This document shows positions 36,139-45,608 of a stretch of 64,000 nt of DNA, in pieces (position 1 is the first letter of the stretch; each line of letters starts with the position of its first letter). The position numbers and the translations under genes were made by a program. The DNA comes from Capronia americana (taxonomy: Eukaryota; Ascomycota; Eurotiomycetes; Chaetothyriales; Herpotrichiellaceae). The notes beneath the pieces are model-generated. The model was not told the origin of the DNA, made no database searches, and saw only the letters and a list, made by a program, of their open reading frames with translations. Location: assembly GCA_016110215.1 (NCBI GenBank), contig JADWQD010000003.1:1364001-1428000 (forward strand), written 5' to 3'.

Positions 36139-37294
36139 TCACGGCAACCCCATCCTCTTCGTCGTCCTCTCATTATGACCCCAAGCATCGATACTCCCGT
36201 CATGAACGGTACATCTCCTCATGTCCCGAGCATATTTCTCCATGAAAGTGCCCTCGCCGGCCTTGTGCATAACACAGGTATTGTCCCAAACGACGAGGTC
36301 CCCTTCATTTTCCCACTCGACGCTGATGATATACTTCGGCTGCGAAGCATGCGCGAGCAATCGCTCAATGAGTTCCGTGCTCTGTGGCTCCGGCACACGC
36401 TCGTATGGCTGCTCTTTGGTAGGAACGAAGTCTGTTGATCTGGGCTTCTTGTACTCCAAGTGGTGCATGTGGTTGGCGATGTAGAGGTTTGGGCGGCCGC
36501 TGGGCCGATGGGTTTGTACGACGTCGTGACGCCCAAAAGGGAACTTTTCTGGATCGACGTCCCTAAGCCATTCGCTGTCTTTGGGCGCGGCCTTCTTCCT
36601 CGAATGCATCAAGCTGTGGGCGCCGATGTATTCGTTCTCAAGGAGATCTTTCCTCAGGTCTTCGGGCAATTCGTCAAACGCTGTTCTGGTGTCTGCAAAG
36701 TCCGTGTTGCCACCATGTCCTCTCGGCGGGAGTTGGTGGGCGCGTAGCAGACTGTAGCCCGCCCGCCGCGGGTTGAAACTCGAATCAACATGGAATATCG
36801 AGTTGCCCTATCTTCCCAGTGAGCTTCCCTTACGTTTCACAGCCTCGTCTCGGATTGCCGAGCTTACCAGTCCCAGGTGGTGCCGTTTGGAACCGAGCTT
36901 GACAAGCGAGCCGTCATCCTCCTGGTTGGACACGTCGAACAGTTCGTCGAAGGGGAATCTATTCTTGCGGCCCAACGTCAGGTACGGCTTGACGTCGTCT
37001 AGCTCGCCGAATAAGGCAGCAAAGGCAACATGGCGGGCATCGTCGAGACCGGCATTGCGGAACACGAGCACACCGTACTGCCGAGATCATGTTAGCTTTT
37101 GCAGCATGAGACCGAGGATGAGGAAAGGATGTGAGTGACACGTTACGTACATCCACAATGGCCCGGTGTACCTCGTCAAAGACCTCCTTCTCGACCGGCT
37201 TGGAGAAGTCGACGCCGGTGACCTCGGCAGCGAAGGTCGGTGCCAGCTTCTGGAGCTGAATGTGGTGATACTCGGTACTAGTGGCGTGAGGCAT
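36139..37294 (-). CDS. TauD/TfdA-family Fe(II)/2-oxoglutarate dioxygenase
   Basis: This is predicted to hydroxylate and so cleave a small organic acid, using Fe(II), O2 and 2-oxoglutarate. Exons are 37294-37151, 37077-36868 and 36807-36139, giving 340 aa. The introns are 73 and 60 bp, both in phase 0. The iron ligands are His124 and Asp126 in FHVDSSF and His299 in WDNTCVMHKA. The 2-oxoglutarate-binding Arg is 315 or 316 in DMRRCTVHDG. The run YGVLVFRNAGLDD and the NTDFADTRTAFDELP block are closest to TfdA (2,4-D dioxygenase)-like fungal proteins rather than to yeast Jlp1, but substrate cannot be read from sequence. It is divergently transcribed from an ACS-family transporter 1.5 kb away, suggesting a shared uptake and breakdown role. 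Confidence 0.92.
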
Positions 37295-38775
37295 GGTGTA
37301 CAGTGGGCGGAGGCCAGACGACTTTCACGCAACCGAAGCTCAGATTTCCGTCTTAATATGCGAATCTCTTCTCAGACGTGGCGGTACAGATATTTGTAGA
37401 CTCTCAATTTCTGACGTGTTGCGTTAGGGCCGTCATGAACCAGGGTCACCCGAGGTGAGCGTGTCCCTCTTCTGGCAGCTCAGGACGACTTTGCGGAAGA
37501 AGCACGATCATTTAATGCCGCCCCCGCGGGCGAAGACCCCGATCTCAGTGAGATAAGCGGCGTTGGGTGGCAGATGATGGCGGACTTTCCCGCTGCAGTC
37601 TCTCAGCACGTTCTGCTGCCTTGCCGATAAGACATAGGACCCTTCTATGGTCTGTCGTATATAGCTCGACGAGCTGTTGTCAAGAAACCACAAGAAGCCG
37701 AGTTCTGGACGACCCTCGACATCCCCCCGCGGGGTAGGCGGTAACCGAGGCTCGGTGGGAAAAGGGGCAGCTCCCCCATGTCTGCGGAGAGGTGGACAGG
37801 GTGAACGGGACCAACATTTGCGGGGTGGTCTCCGTCGTCTTGCTCTCGGCATGGGAAAGAGCTATCAATCTCAGCCAAGCAGCACTGAAGCGGTGCCAGA
37901 TAGGGACGGCTCGGCCTTCAATGTCCCGGATTCCCAAGGCCGAGCGCTTCGAAAGCTTCGAGTGCGCAATATACGAAACAAGCCGAGCTACTGCACTTCG
38001 TATGGATAGCACGGCACGGGCGTGCCATGCTTGCTTCGCGGTGCTTGTTTCTCACCAGCAAGAATGAGGTTGTCGTTATCAGAGATCCCGACCTGCGGCA
38101 TATGAAGCGTCATGGCTGCTTGTTCTCTCTCGCCCGCTGAAGGCTCACAGGGAGGATAGGAGGAAGTTGCGGCTTGGAGCTTGGGAGCTTTTAGTGTGGG
38201 CGGCGACGATCGAGCCTGAGACCTGTTAGGATCGGCGTCTGGGCTGGATGATCTTTTTGGCACTTGAAGATGTCTCCCGCCACGTACCTACGTACCCCAG
38301 TATTCACATCCGCCGGCTCTTTCATCGCCAGTGATCGCCTTGCCACGTTCTGGGCGTGCGGAGAGCTTGATATCCACTTCCCCATGCGGAGGATGATAGA
38401 CGGCGTGTCTCCCTAGTCAAGCACCAGTTGCATGGTTCAGGCGTTGCCTGATGCAGCCCACCGGATCCTCACTGGCAGGAAGGATATGTCGGCCATCTAA
38501 CTTGTCATGGCGAACCTCATGACAAAAAGCCACCACCTTGGCGGGCGGCAGAAGTACCCAAGGGGCCGAACGGTATCTACGCCGATGCCGCGAAGGGTTG
38601 GCAGAATGGAAAGGGAGTTGAAATATCGTTGGAAGGCCCGAAAGATCGGCATTGCTCCAGCGTGCGCTCATTCTTCAACTCACCGCCCTCTGCTTCGAAT
38701 TGAAGGGCACGTCCGTCTCCTCCTTCGTTCCATATCTTCTCCCTACCGGAAAACTTCACAATAGCACCATCCACG
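37295..38775. other. Divergent region between dioxygenase and transporter genes
   Basis: This 1.5-kb stretch lies between two divergent starts and probably holds both promoters. Three HGATAR sites (37551, 37625, and 38076 on the minus strand) are no more than chance predicts. Frames of up to 114 codons show no family. No gene is supported. Confidence 0.45.
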
Positions 38776-40458
38776 ATGGCGGGCGTGGCAACCCTTCCAG
38801 AGCCCATTTCCATGTCGAAAGGGGTGACCATTCATGCCGAAGGCGTCCATGTGGAGAAGGTGGCAGAACATGAACAGCTAGTCGACAGATTAAACAACCT
38901 CGATCCCCCAGTGACGCCAGAAGAAGTGCGACGTGTAAGGAGGAAGATTGACCTTCGACTGCCACCATTTTTATTGGTCTTGTACATCTTCACTTGGCTA
39001 GACAGAGGCGCCCTCGGTGAGTTTGCCCAACTTCGACTGCAAGACCGAAATTCTAAGTCGTCGAACCAGGGAACGCGGCGTTGATGGATATCAAGACCGA
39101 TATCAACCTATCCGGACCTCAATTTAGTCTTGCAGTGAGCATGTTTTTCGTAGGAACATGCGTGGCCGACCTGTTCACCAACATCGGAATGAGATATATT
39201 CGTCCGAGTCTCTACCTTGCAGGTGCGATGGTAGGTCTTATTCCGGTAGCCATATGCGACGTGACAGTTCTTAACGGTGTGGCAGATCATTTGGGGCGTC
39301 ATGGCCACACTCCAAGCAGTCGCGGGCGGACCAGCAGGCATGTTCGCGATTAGATTCTTCCTTGGTATCTTCGAAGCGGCCTTCATTTCGGGTGCTCCAT
39401 ACTTGACCACAGTGGTATGTTGTTGAATCCTTCACTCTCGGAAAGTCAAGGCTGATGGTGGCGTTTAGATGTATCCTCGCGATGAGTGGGGGAAACGTAT
39501 CTGTGTTTATTTGTCTGCGACTCCGATCGCCGGCGCTTTCGGAGGCTGGATCGCGTACGGCGTCGCACACATCAAAAACCCCAACATCGAGAACTGGCAG
39601 GTGCTCTTTATTCTTGAAGGTCTGCTCACCATTGCCTTTGGAATCGTCTGCATCTGGGTTCTTCCCGACCGCCCACACAACACCAAATGGCTTACGCCCC
39701 GTGAGCGTGACGTGGCCGACTGGCGCATGATGCGTGATGGGAACCGTACACATGGCAAAATCCTGTGGTCTACCGTCCTCAGACAGCTCACGGACTGGCG
39801 TATGTGGATGAACATCGCCATTTACATGTGCCAGGTCATATCCACTTACACCATTGCAACGTTCACGCCAATCATAGTGAACACGATGGGATTCGACAGG
39901 GTCAAGGCTCAACTGATGGTCGCGCCACCATACTGCGTTGCCTTTGTGATGGTATTTGTGGTCGGTTATCTCTCCGACCGCTTCAAGTCATGCTCTGGCT
40001 TGCTAGTCATCAACTCGATCGTCGCGGCAACCGGCGACCTGATGCTTGCCCTTCTTCCCACAGAGAACAATCATGCCCGTTACGGAGCTACCTTCTTGGT
40101 CCTTACAGGGATCCTTTCTGGGGTGACTCTGTCAGTCGGCAACATCACAAGCAACTGCTGCGGAGACATCAAGAAAGGAATTGCAACAGGGTTGTTCCAA
40201 GCTTTTGGATCGACCATGGGTGTTGCGACCGGCTATCTCTTCCCAGCGAAAGATGCTCCAGAGTATAATACGGGCTTCTGGGTCTTGTTCGCATGCACAT
40301 GCTTCACAGGTACAGGTTCTGCAATCATGACGTTCATCAATATCCGCGAGAACAAGAGGAGAGACGCGTCATCTGGGCCACCTCCGACAGATCGTGTGAT
40401 CAATTTTGACGAGGATGGATTGATGGAGAAACATCCTCACTGGAGATACTACAGATGA
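38776..40458 (+). CDS. MFS transporter, anion:cation symporter (ACS/Dal5-like) family
   Basis: This is a plasma-membrane proton symporter for an organic anion. The family includes allantoate, nicotinate, pantothenate and sulfonate permeases. Exons are 38776-39016, 39070-39230, 39286-39414 and 39469-40458, giving 506 aa. The introns are 53-55 bp. A cytosolic N-terminus of about 65 residues precedes 12 predicted membrane helices in two blocks of six, separated by the loop LPDRPHNTKWLTPRERDVADWRMM (described by its ends, residues about 240-265). The family marks are KIDLRLPPFL before helix 1, DRGALGNAALM after helix 1, and the EGLLTIAFG segment. The cytosolic tail ends in HPHWRYYR, as in many ACS members. 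Substrate is unknown. Divergent pairing with a TauD/TfdA dioxygenase makes an organic acid or sulfonate likely. Confidence 0.91.
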
Positions 40459-40786
40459 GAAAACAAGAGAAAGGATGAGGAACGCCCCAGGAGGTGTGCC
40501 CTAAATTGGGGTTGAAAACGCGTACTCTGCTTATGGGCCGATGTTCCTCAGCATGGCGAGGGAAAGGACAATGGTGTTGTAGGAAGTGGGGATTAGAACA
40601 AGGAGACAATGCTGCCAATGTTTGGCTGGTGGCATACAGTATGAATATAAGGACGTGTCAGTGGCAGGAGCGTGAAGATCAAAGTGAAGTAAATTTCAAA
40701 ATCTCCCAGCTTCAAGTGAACGGAAGTGCGGCCGAAGTTTAGCCATTACGGTGGCGCACAGGCAACTTTTCCTCGCAGACGCGACA
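40459..40786. other. Intergenic between transporter and BRE2
   Basis: This 328-bp gap between tandem genes carries the transporter 3' UTR and the BRE2 promoter. Nothing else could be identified. Confidence 0.5.
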
Positions 40787-42614
40787 ATGAAAGGCCGTGC
40801 GCGCAACAGAATCACCTTCAAGACCCCCTCTACTCGTCGCAGCGAGAGACTCCAATCGAAGACTGACCCCAAACCTGCGCCAACACCTCCGGAGCCAGGA
40901 CCTGGCATGGACGAGTCTTCTGGCCGCGGGCACCGCGAGAAGAAGCCGAGCGAAAAGATCAAGGAGCAAGTCTCGGGCAAGATTGACAAGATTGAAGACG
41001 AGCGGCCGGTCGTTCTTCCCACGTACATTGCACCGAATGACCCCAAGTTCCTGCAGGATCAAAAGGAGATTCCCAAGTTCTTGGAGCATACCAAGATCGC
41101 GCCGAACGGCGACAAGATTGATTTCTGCACTCTAGGCACACAGTATGCGACACCCTCCTCCAGTCAAACGGGAACAACGGCTAATATATGGACAATACAG
41201 CGTCGAGAGCAAGGAGAAGCGATACTATATCCGCGCAAAACGGAACCCGGAAACATTCTATTTCCACACCGATGAAGCTCCCCCACACTACGCCCGCCTG
41301 AGCGACGAGAACCATCCTCAATGCGGCGTCGAGAACCTGAAGAATGTATTCACGAGGGATATGCTGGGCAAGAGCGGAGAGTACGGCAGCTATACCACAA
41401 GAGCTAACGTCTTTGCGAGAGAAGGTCAGTTCTTCTTCGAGGCCAAGGTCATCAGCATTGCCCCGCCTGGTAGAGAAGATCCGAACCGTGCACTCGCCGA
41501 GACACAGACCCCTGATCGAACCGCAACCAATCGTGGCGGCCTGAGAGTCGGGCTCTGTAGGCGCGAACACCATTGGAGCGAGAACATGGGAACCAATGCG
41601 TACTCCTACGCTGTCGTCTTGAGAAGTGGCAGAGCGAAAGAGTATGGGAGTGTGCGGTTCAATACCGGCATGCACCACATGCAGGGAGAAGGCGGGCAGG
41701 ATTTCGATGACCTGTCACCTGGTGATGTTGTTGGCCTCATGATCACCCTACCGCCGCTGGAGGTGCACAAGAAGGTGGTTGATGGCACATTCAATCCGGC
41801 AGAATATCCCGATCTCAAGTGTGGTCCGGCCATCATCAAGAAGAAGCAGGGTGCTGGGAAGAAAGCTTCTAAGAGCGGCTTGAAGCCCAAGGATGGTGTC
41901 GACGGTGCTAAGACCAAAGATGACACTGTTAAGAAGACCACCAATGCTCGTGCAGAGATTCGGGCCACGCTTGCTGCAGCGTATGGGTGCAATATTCCTT
42001 CCGACCACGACATCATCCGCGACCGTAACCCATTCCTGCACAAGGGCATGACCTACTTCGAATGTCCCGAATACACTCCGAATCCCGATTTGAGCCGCCC
42101 GACCCTGAACGCAAAGAACAAGTCCATCAGCCCCGAGACTGGCAAGAGATACGACCTCTTGACCGAACCCCATCCTAACCACGAGCTTCCTCATCTGCGA
42201 ACCCTCCCTGGCAGCAAAATCGAACTTTGGGTCAACGGCAAATATCATGGTGTGGTCTGGGAGCATCTTTTCGCTTTTCTGCCGCCCGCATCTTACATTG
42301 ACAAAGGGAGCCGGGTCGCCGTTGCAGGTCAGAGCGACGTTGACGACGGCTTGCTTGGGTACTACCCGGCGATTAGTCACTACACTGGCGGTGCCATTGA
42401 ATGCAAATTCGATGGACCCTGGTGGTATGGGTACGACAGAGATGGCCCACCACATCCAGATGCTCGTCCTATTGGTGACCGGTACAAGGAACAAATCGTC
42501 GAAGACATGGTGAGCGACCTTGTTGATGAGATCTACCATGAAAAGCTGCACGGCGACTCAGAGTGGATGAAGAAGCGGGTATTGAATGCACCAGTGAATC
42601 TCCAGCACAGCTGA
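40787..42614 (+). CDS. BRE2: COMPASS subunit Bre2/Ash2-like, SPRY domain protein
   Basis: This is a nuclear subunit of the Set1/COMPASS complex, which methylates histone H3 lysine 4; Bre2 pairs with Sdc1 and activates Set1. Exons are 40787-41142 and 41201-42614. The 58-bp intron has branch GCTAAT and acceptor ACAG. The product is 589 aa. A basic, Pro-rich N-terminus (1-65) precedes the conserved PTYIAPNDPKFL block. The SPRY domain (about 190-480) is split by a Lys-rich insertion (KKKQGAGKKASKSG region), as in other fungal Bre2 proteins. SPRY marks are GLRVGLCRREHHW, GSVRFNTGMHHM and the ELWVNGKYHGVVWEHLFAFLP region. The C-terminal YHEKLHGDSEWMKKR helix fits the Sdc1-binding tail. The ATG at 40787 is the first in frame. 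Confidence 0.88.
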
Positions 42615-43712
42615 GTCAGGGTTTAGCGATCGATCTTGGAATTCTTGGACACGACTACTTTACGGCGGCGTTACGCATAGCATGGTGTTACAGGAGTTTG
42701 ATGCATGCGGTGACAGACGCTTCCCAATGGGCAGGATAAGGTATGCTCATGGACTCGGAAAATGGTCTGCACGGGCGGTTATGCTCAGAAAAGTCGAATT
42801 AGAGAGATACCCCATTTCCGCATCTTCCGTAAGGGAGAGGTGAGGAATAGCAACGAGATAACATAATCCATTGAGAAAATCTCGAAGTTGCCTTGATTCG
42901 CAGAAGGACACCGAAGCCTAGGGTGCATGCAAGGCGTAAGATTATCGAGAGTATACGGGCAGCGAATATCTGCATGTCAGCAACTCTCACATGTGGTACC
43001 TTTGTGCTCTGCAGAGTTTGGAACTGTGATATTGCCCGATAGAGCCAGACCTCGATACCGAGTGGCCCGTCTTGATCACTGATGATGCGACAGGATTGTT
43101 TGTTTAGCGAGAGCGAGGCAACCCGAGATGTTGACCTTTAGGTCATACCAGTACGAGTACCGTCCTCAGTACTCATGCTAAACTGAAAAGCAATTGAAGT
43201 CATCTACGAGTACTCGTACTGTGTACCATTGGAGACGGTGGAGAAATCCCCCTGCGTCGCATAGGGTGAGGGCATACCGAGGAGAGGTGGTACATGTCGC
43301 ATGTCTCCTGAAGTACTCCCGGAAACGGCAGGACCTGAGGTTCACCTCGCGAAGAAGTGGGACAAGGAGTTGGAGCTGACGAGTCTGAGGCTGAGGAGGC
43401 CGAGCTGAGTGTGGAGGAATGCGAGGGATGAGGCAAGGGATGGGTTAGGATGATGGCGACAACGAGCATCTCGGTTTCAGGCTCGTGGTCTGACTGGCGG
43501 GCAAGAATAGGATCAGGACTGTGATTCGGTTGCTTGCCCCTATCCGAGCCCCAGTCATCCCTTGGCCCCCTGCATGGCACTGCCAGTGGCGCCGGAATTC
43601 TTGACACCTTGTCCTTTTATTTATTGCGCTGCCTGCTCCCACTCGCAACCAGTCTCAATTTCATCACCCAGAAACAGTCTTTACGATCTGCCTTAGTCCC
43701 TCATCACTTTTG
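42615..43712. other. Intergenic between BRE2 and hacA
   Basis: This 1.1-kb stretch holds the BRE2 3' UTR and the hacA promoter. Short GAGTAC/GTACTCG-type repeats occur at 43150-43215. Frames of up to 135 codons on the minus strand show no family. A 5' UTR with upstream ORFs begins at or before 43713. Confidence 0.5.
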
Positions 43713-43836
43713 ATGGTTCTCTCCAATTTATATGCTGGCGCCTGCGGGCCCGTGTTACCATGAGCCCGCTGTGAGGACAGGTGGTCTCTTTTGGTCTACG
43801 CATCAAAAACACCGCACACTCCTCATTCCAACTTGA
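43713..43836 (+). promoter_or_regulatory. Three upstream ORFs in the hacA leader
   Basis: Three ATG-initiated short frames precede the hacA start at 43896. uORF1 (43713-43763, 16 codons plus stop) is in the main frame. uORF2 (43760-43774, four codons plus stop) overlaps the stop of uORF1 as ATGA. uORF3 (43732-43836, 34 codons plus stop) spans both. Aspergillus hacA mRNAs are known to carry uORFs that are removed by transcript truncation under ER stress, so translation control is a fair inference. The transcription start is not visible, so I cannot say which uORFs are in the mRNA. Confidence 0.6.
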
Positions 43837-43895
43837 CACCTACCCTCACCCGTGCACCACCTCATTCGCCCGGACATATCGTCCATCATAACACC

Positions 43896-45281
43896 ATGGC
43901 TGGCCCATCTGACATGATCGACCCTTCCGCTCTCAGCGTAGCTGGCTATAGTCAGAACTACCCAACAACACCACCCATGTCAGACGATGGTCGAGAGTCC
44001 AGCCAACCAGCCTCTGAACAAACGGGCAAGAAGAAGCGAAAAGCCTGGGGTCAACCTGTCCCAGAGATCAAACAGATCCTGCCCCCTCGGAAACGAGCGA
44101 AGACAGCAGAGGAGAAAGAGCAGAGGAAGAATGAAAGGATTCTGCGAAATCGCAGAGCAGCAGACAAGTCACGACAGCGCCAAAAGGCTGCCGTCGCTGA
44201 GCTCGAGGTTCGACAAATCCGCATAGAAAAAGAAAACGCCGCTCTTCGGGAACTGCTTGATCGGTATCAGTCGAGGTTCGGTGTTCAAGCAGACTTTCCC
44301 GTACCCCTCCCTACAGAACCTCCCTTGGTAGATCTCGACTCAGCGCCATCTCCCATGGATCTGGGGTCAACCTCCACCCCAGCACCCTTCACTCCATCTT
44401 CGTACAACGACAACAATGAAACTGAATCAACACAGCCTACACTGGTTCAATCTGAACATTCGACACCCATCAAGAACGAATCACCAGTTCTTGCACCTCA
44501 ACTCAACCTCATCCATGAACATTCTGAAGCAGAGCAGACAAACTCACACTCGATGACGTCGCTCTCTGGCTTCCCCAATGTCTCCGGTATGACACAATAT
44601 CCTGCCGTGGTATTGTGTGACCTGCAGTGTCAACCGGAGACTTGGGCTATCAGCCTGCCAGCGTTTCCTTCGATCACCAAGGCCAATCTTGGGATCAGCT
44701 ACCTGCTTCAGGTCTTCCAGACTTTGACGATATTTCACTCCTTCTCGACGACAACGCTCTTACCCATGTGTCAACTCTTCCAGATTTTGGCGCAGCGATT
44801 GTCAATGACCTCGACGGAGCAGGATTTCTCCTCCATCCTGACCAACTTCCCACTAATTCATTCTTTGATTTCGATGCCTTCGACACCGACCAGACCAGCG
44901 GTCTTCCGTATGAAGCTTCTGAGCCGACTACTAGCTTGCAGCCCACACATGGCGCGTCTCTTACTGACTGCGACAGACCGGGCTTTGCAGCAAGTGGTTA
45001 GTGAGGAGGGTTTTGCGGCGGATCCTGATCGGCGGTGGACCTGGTCGAGTCTGATGACAATCAAGTGGGTCATCCTACGGTTGGAGAGAGAACATCGAAA
45101 GATACGACGTCAAGTGTGGGAGAGTGGCGTGCAAGAAGAGACAGGCGTCCCGGAGTTGAAGGTCATGGCTGGCGTGGATTTTGGAGCCGTTGCCAGAAGT
45201 TCACAGCTTTGGCAGGGAAATTGTATCACTAGTCGCGAAGATGGTGGCAACAGCTGGGTATCAGCACAAGAGGTCCACTGA
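43896..45281 (+). CDS. hacA: HacA bZIP factor of the unfolded protein response
   Basis: HacA turns on ER chaperone and secretion genes when unfolded proteins build up. From the genomic frame the unspliced product is 461 aa (43896-45281). IRE1 cleavage removes 44605-44624 (20 nt) and shifts the frame, so the active form ends at the TAG at 44999-45001 and is 361 aa. These lengths parallel the uninduced and induced forms of Aspergillus. The basic region is NERILRNRRAADKSRQRQ (residues 80-97). A leucine zipper follows (about 103-125), with basic patches KKKRK and PRKRAK before it as nuclear signals. The spliced C-terminus contains acidic LPDFDDISLLLDDNAL and FFDFDAFDTD, a likely activation domain absent from the unspliced form. 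The ATG at 43896 has the context ACACCATGG. Confidence 0.95.
   Translation: MAGPSDMIDPSALSVAGYSQNYPTTPPMSDDGRESSQPASEQTGKKKRKAWGQPVPEIKQILPPRKRAKTAEEKEQRKNERILRNRRAADKSRQRQKAAVAELEVRQIRIEKENAALRELLDRYQSRFGVQADFPVPLPTEPPLVDLDSAPSPMDLGSTSTPAPFTPSSYNDNNETESTQPTLVQSEHSTPIKNESPVLAPQLNLIHEHSEAEQTNSHSMTSLSGFPNVSGMTQYPAVVLCDLQCQPETWAISLPAFPSITKANLGISYLLQVFQTLTIFHSFSTTTLLPMCQLFQILAQRLSMTSTEQDFSSILTNFPLIHSLISMPSTPTRPAVFRMKLLSRLLACSPHMARLLLTATDRALQQVVSEEGFAADPDRRWTWSSLMTIKWVILRLEREHRKIRRQVWESGVQEETGVPELKVMAGVDFGAVARSSQLWQGNCITSREDGGNSWVSAQEVH
44592..44632 (+). promoter_or_regulatory. IRE1 cleavage hairpins and 20-nt unconventional hacA intron
   Basis: Two RNA hairpins present CNGCNGN loops to IRE1. The 5' loop CTGCCGT (44602-44608) sits on a 10-bp stem (44592-44601 with 44609-44618, one G-T wobble). 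The 3' loop CTGCAGT (44622-44628) sits on a TGAC/GTCA stem (44618-44621 with 44629-44632). Cutting after CTG in each loop excises 44605-44624, exactly 20 nt, the size known for filamentous ascomycetes. The two stems share base 44618. Confidence 0.95.
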
Positions 45282-45608
45282 GATTGATAATGAAGTTCTG
45301 ATAGATGAGACGAGTCAATCAAAAGCGTTTCAATCAATTTGACCTGGGATTCCCCCTGTATGAGTAGCATTCCAAGTCCTGTCCCTCCGTACTCTGTACC
45401 TCCCTGCCCTCCCTTTAGGCTTCTCACGTGCAGATTGCCGAATAGTCGCTAGTGCTTCGCCGTACAATAGTCCTTGGCGAAAATACGGTCGCGTCGCACC
45501 TTTGGAAGTGATGGACGCGAACACAGCGGCCTTCGAGAAGTGCGACCGGCGGGGCTAGAAAACTTGACGAGGGGTGATACGCAGTAACTGTGCCTGCACG
45601 ACGCAGCA
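45282..45608. other. Intergenic between hacA and ARP9
   Basis: A 327-bp gap between tandem genes. A one-mismatch copy of the recurring word (GTACTCTGTAC) is at 45389-45399. If the hacA mRNA is spliced, the hacA 3' UTR starts at 45002 and this gap is part of it. Confidence 0.5.

Noticed and set aside
37295..38775. GATA-factor (HGATAR) sites in the dioxygenase-transporter promoter
   Set aside because: About four are expected by chance in this length on two strands; only three were noted.
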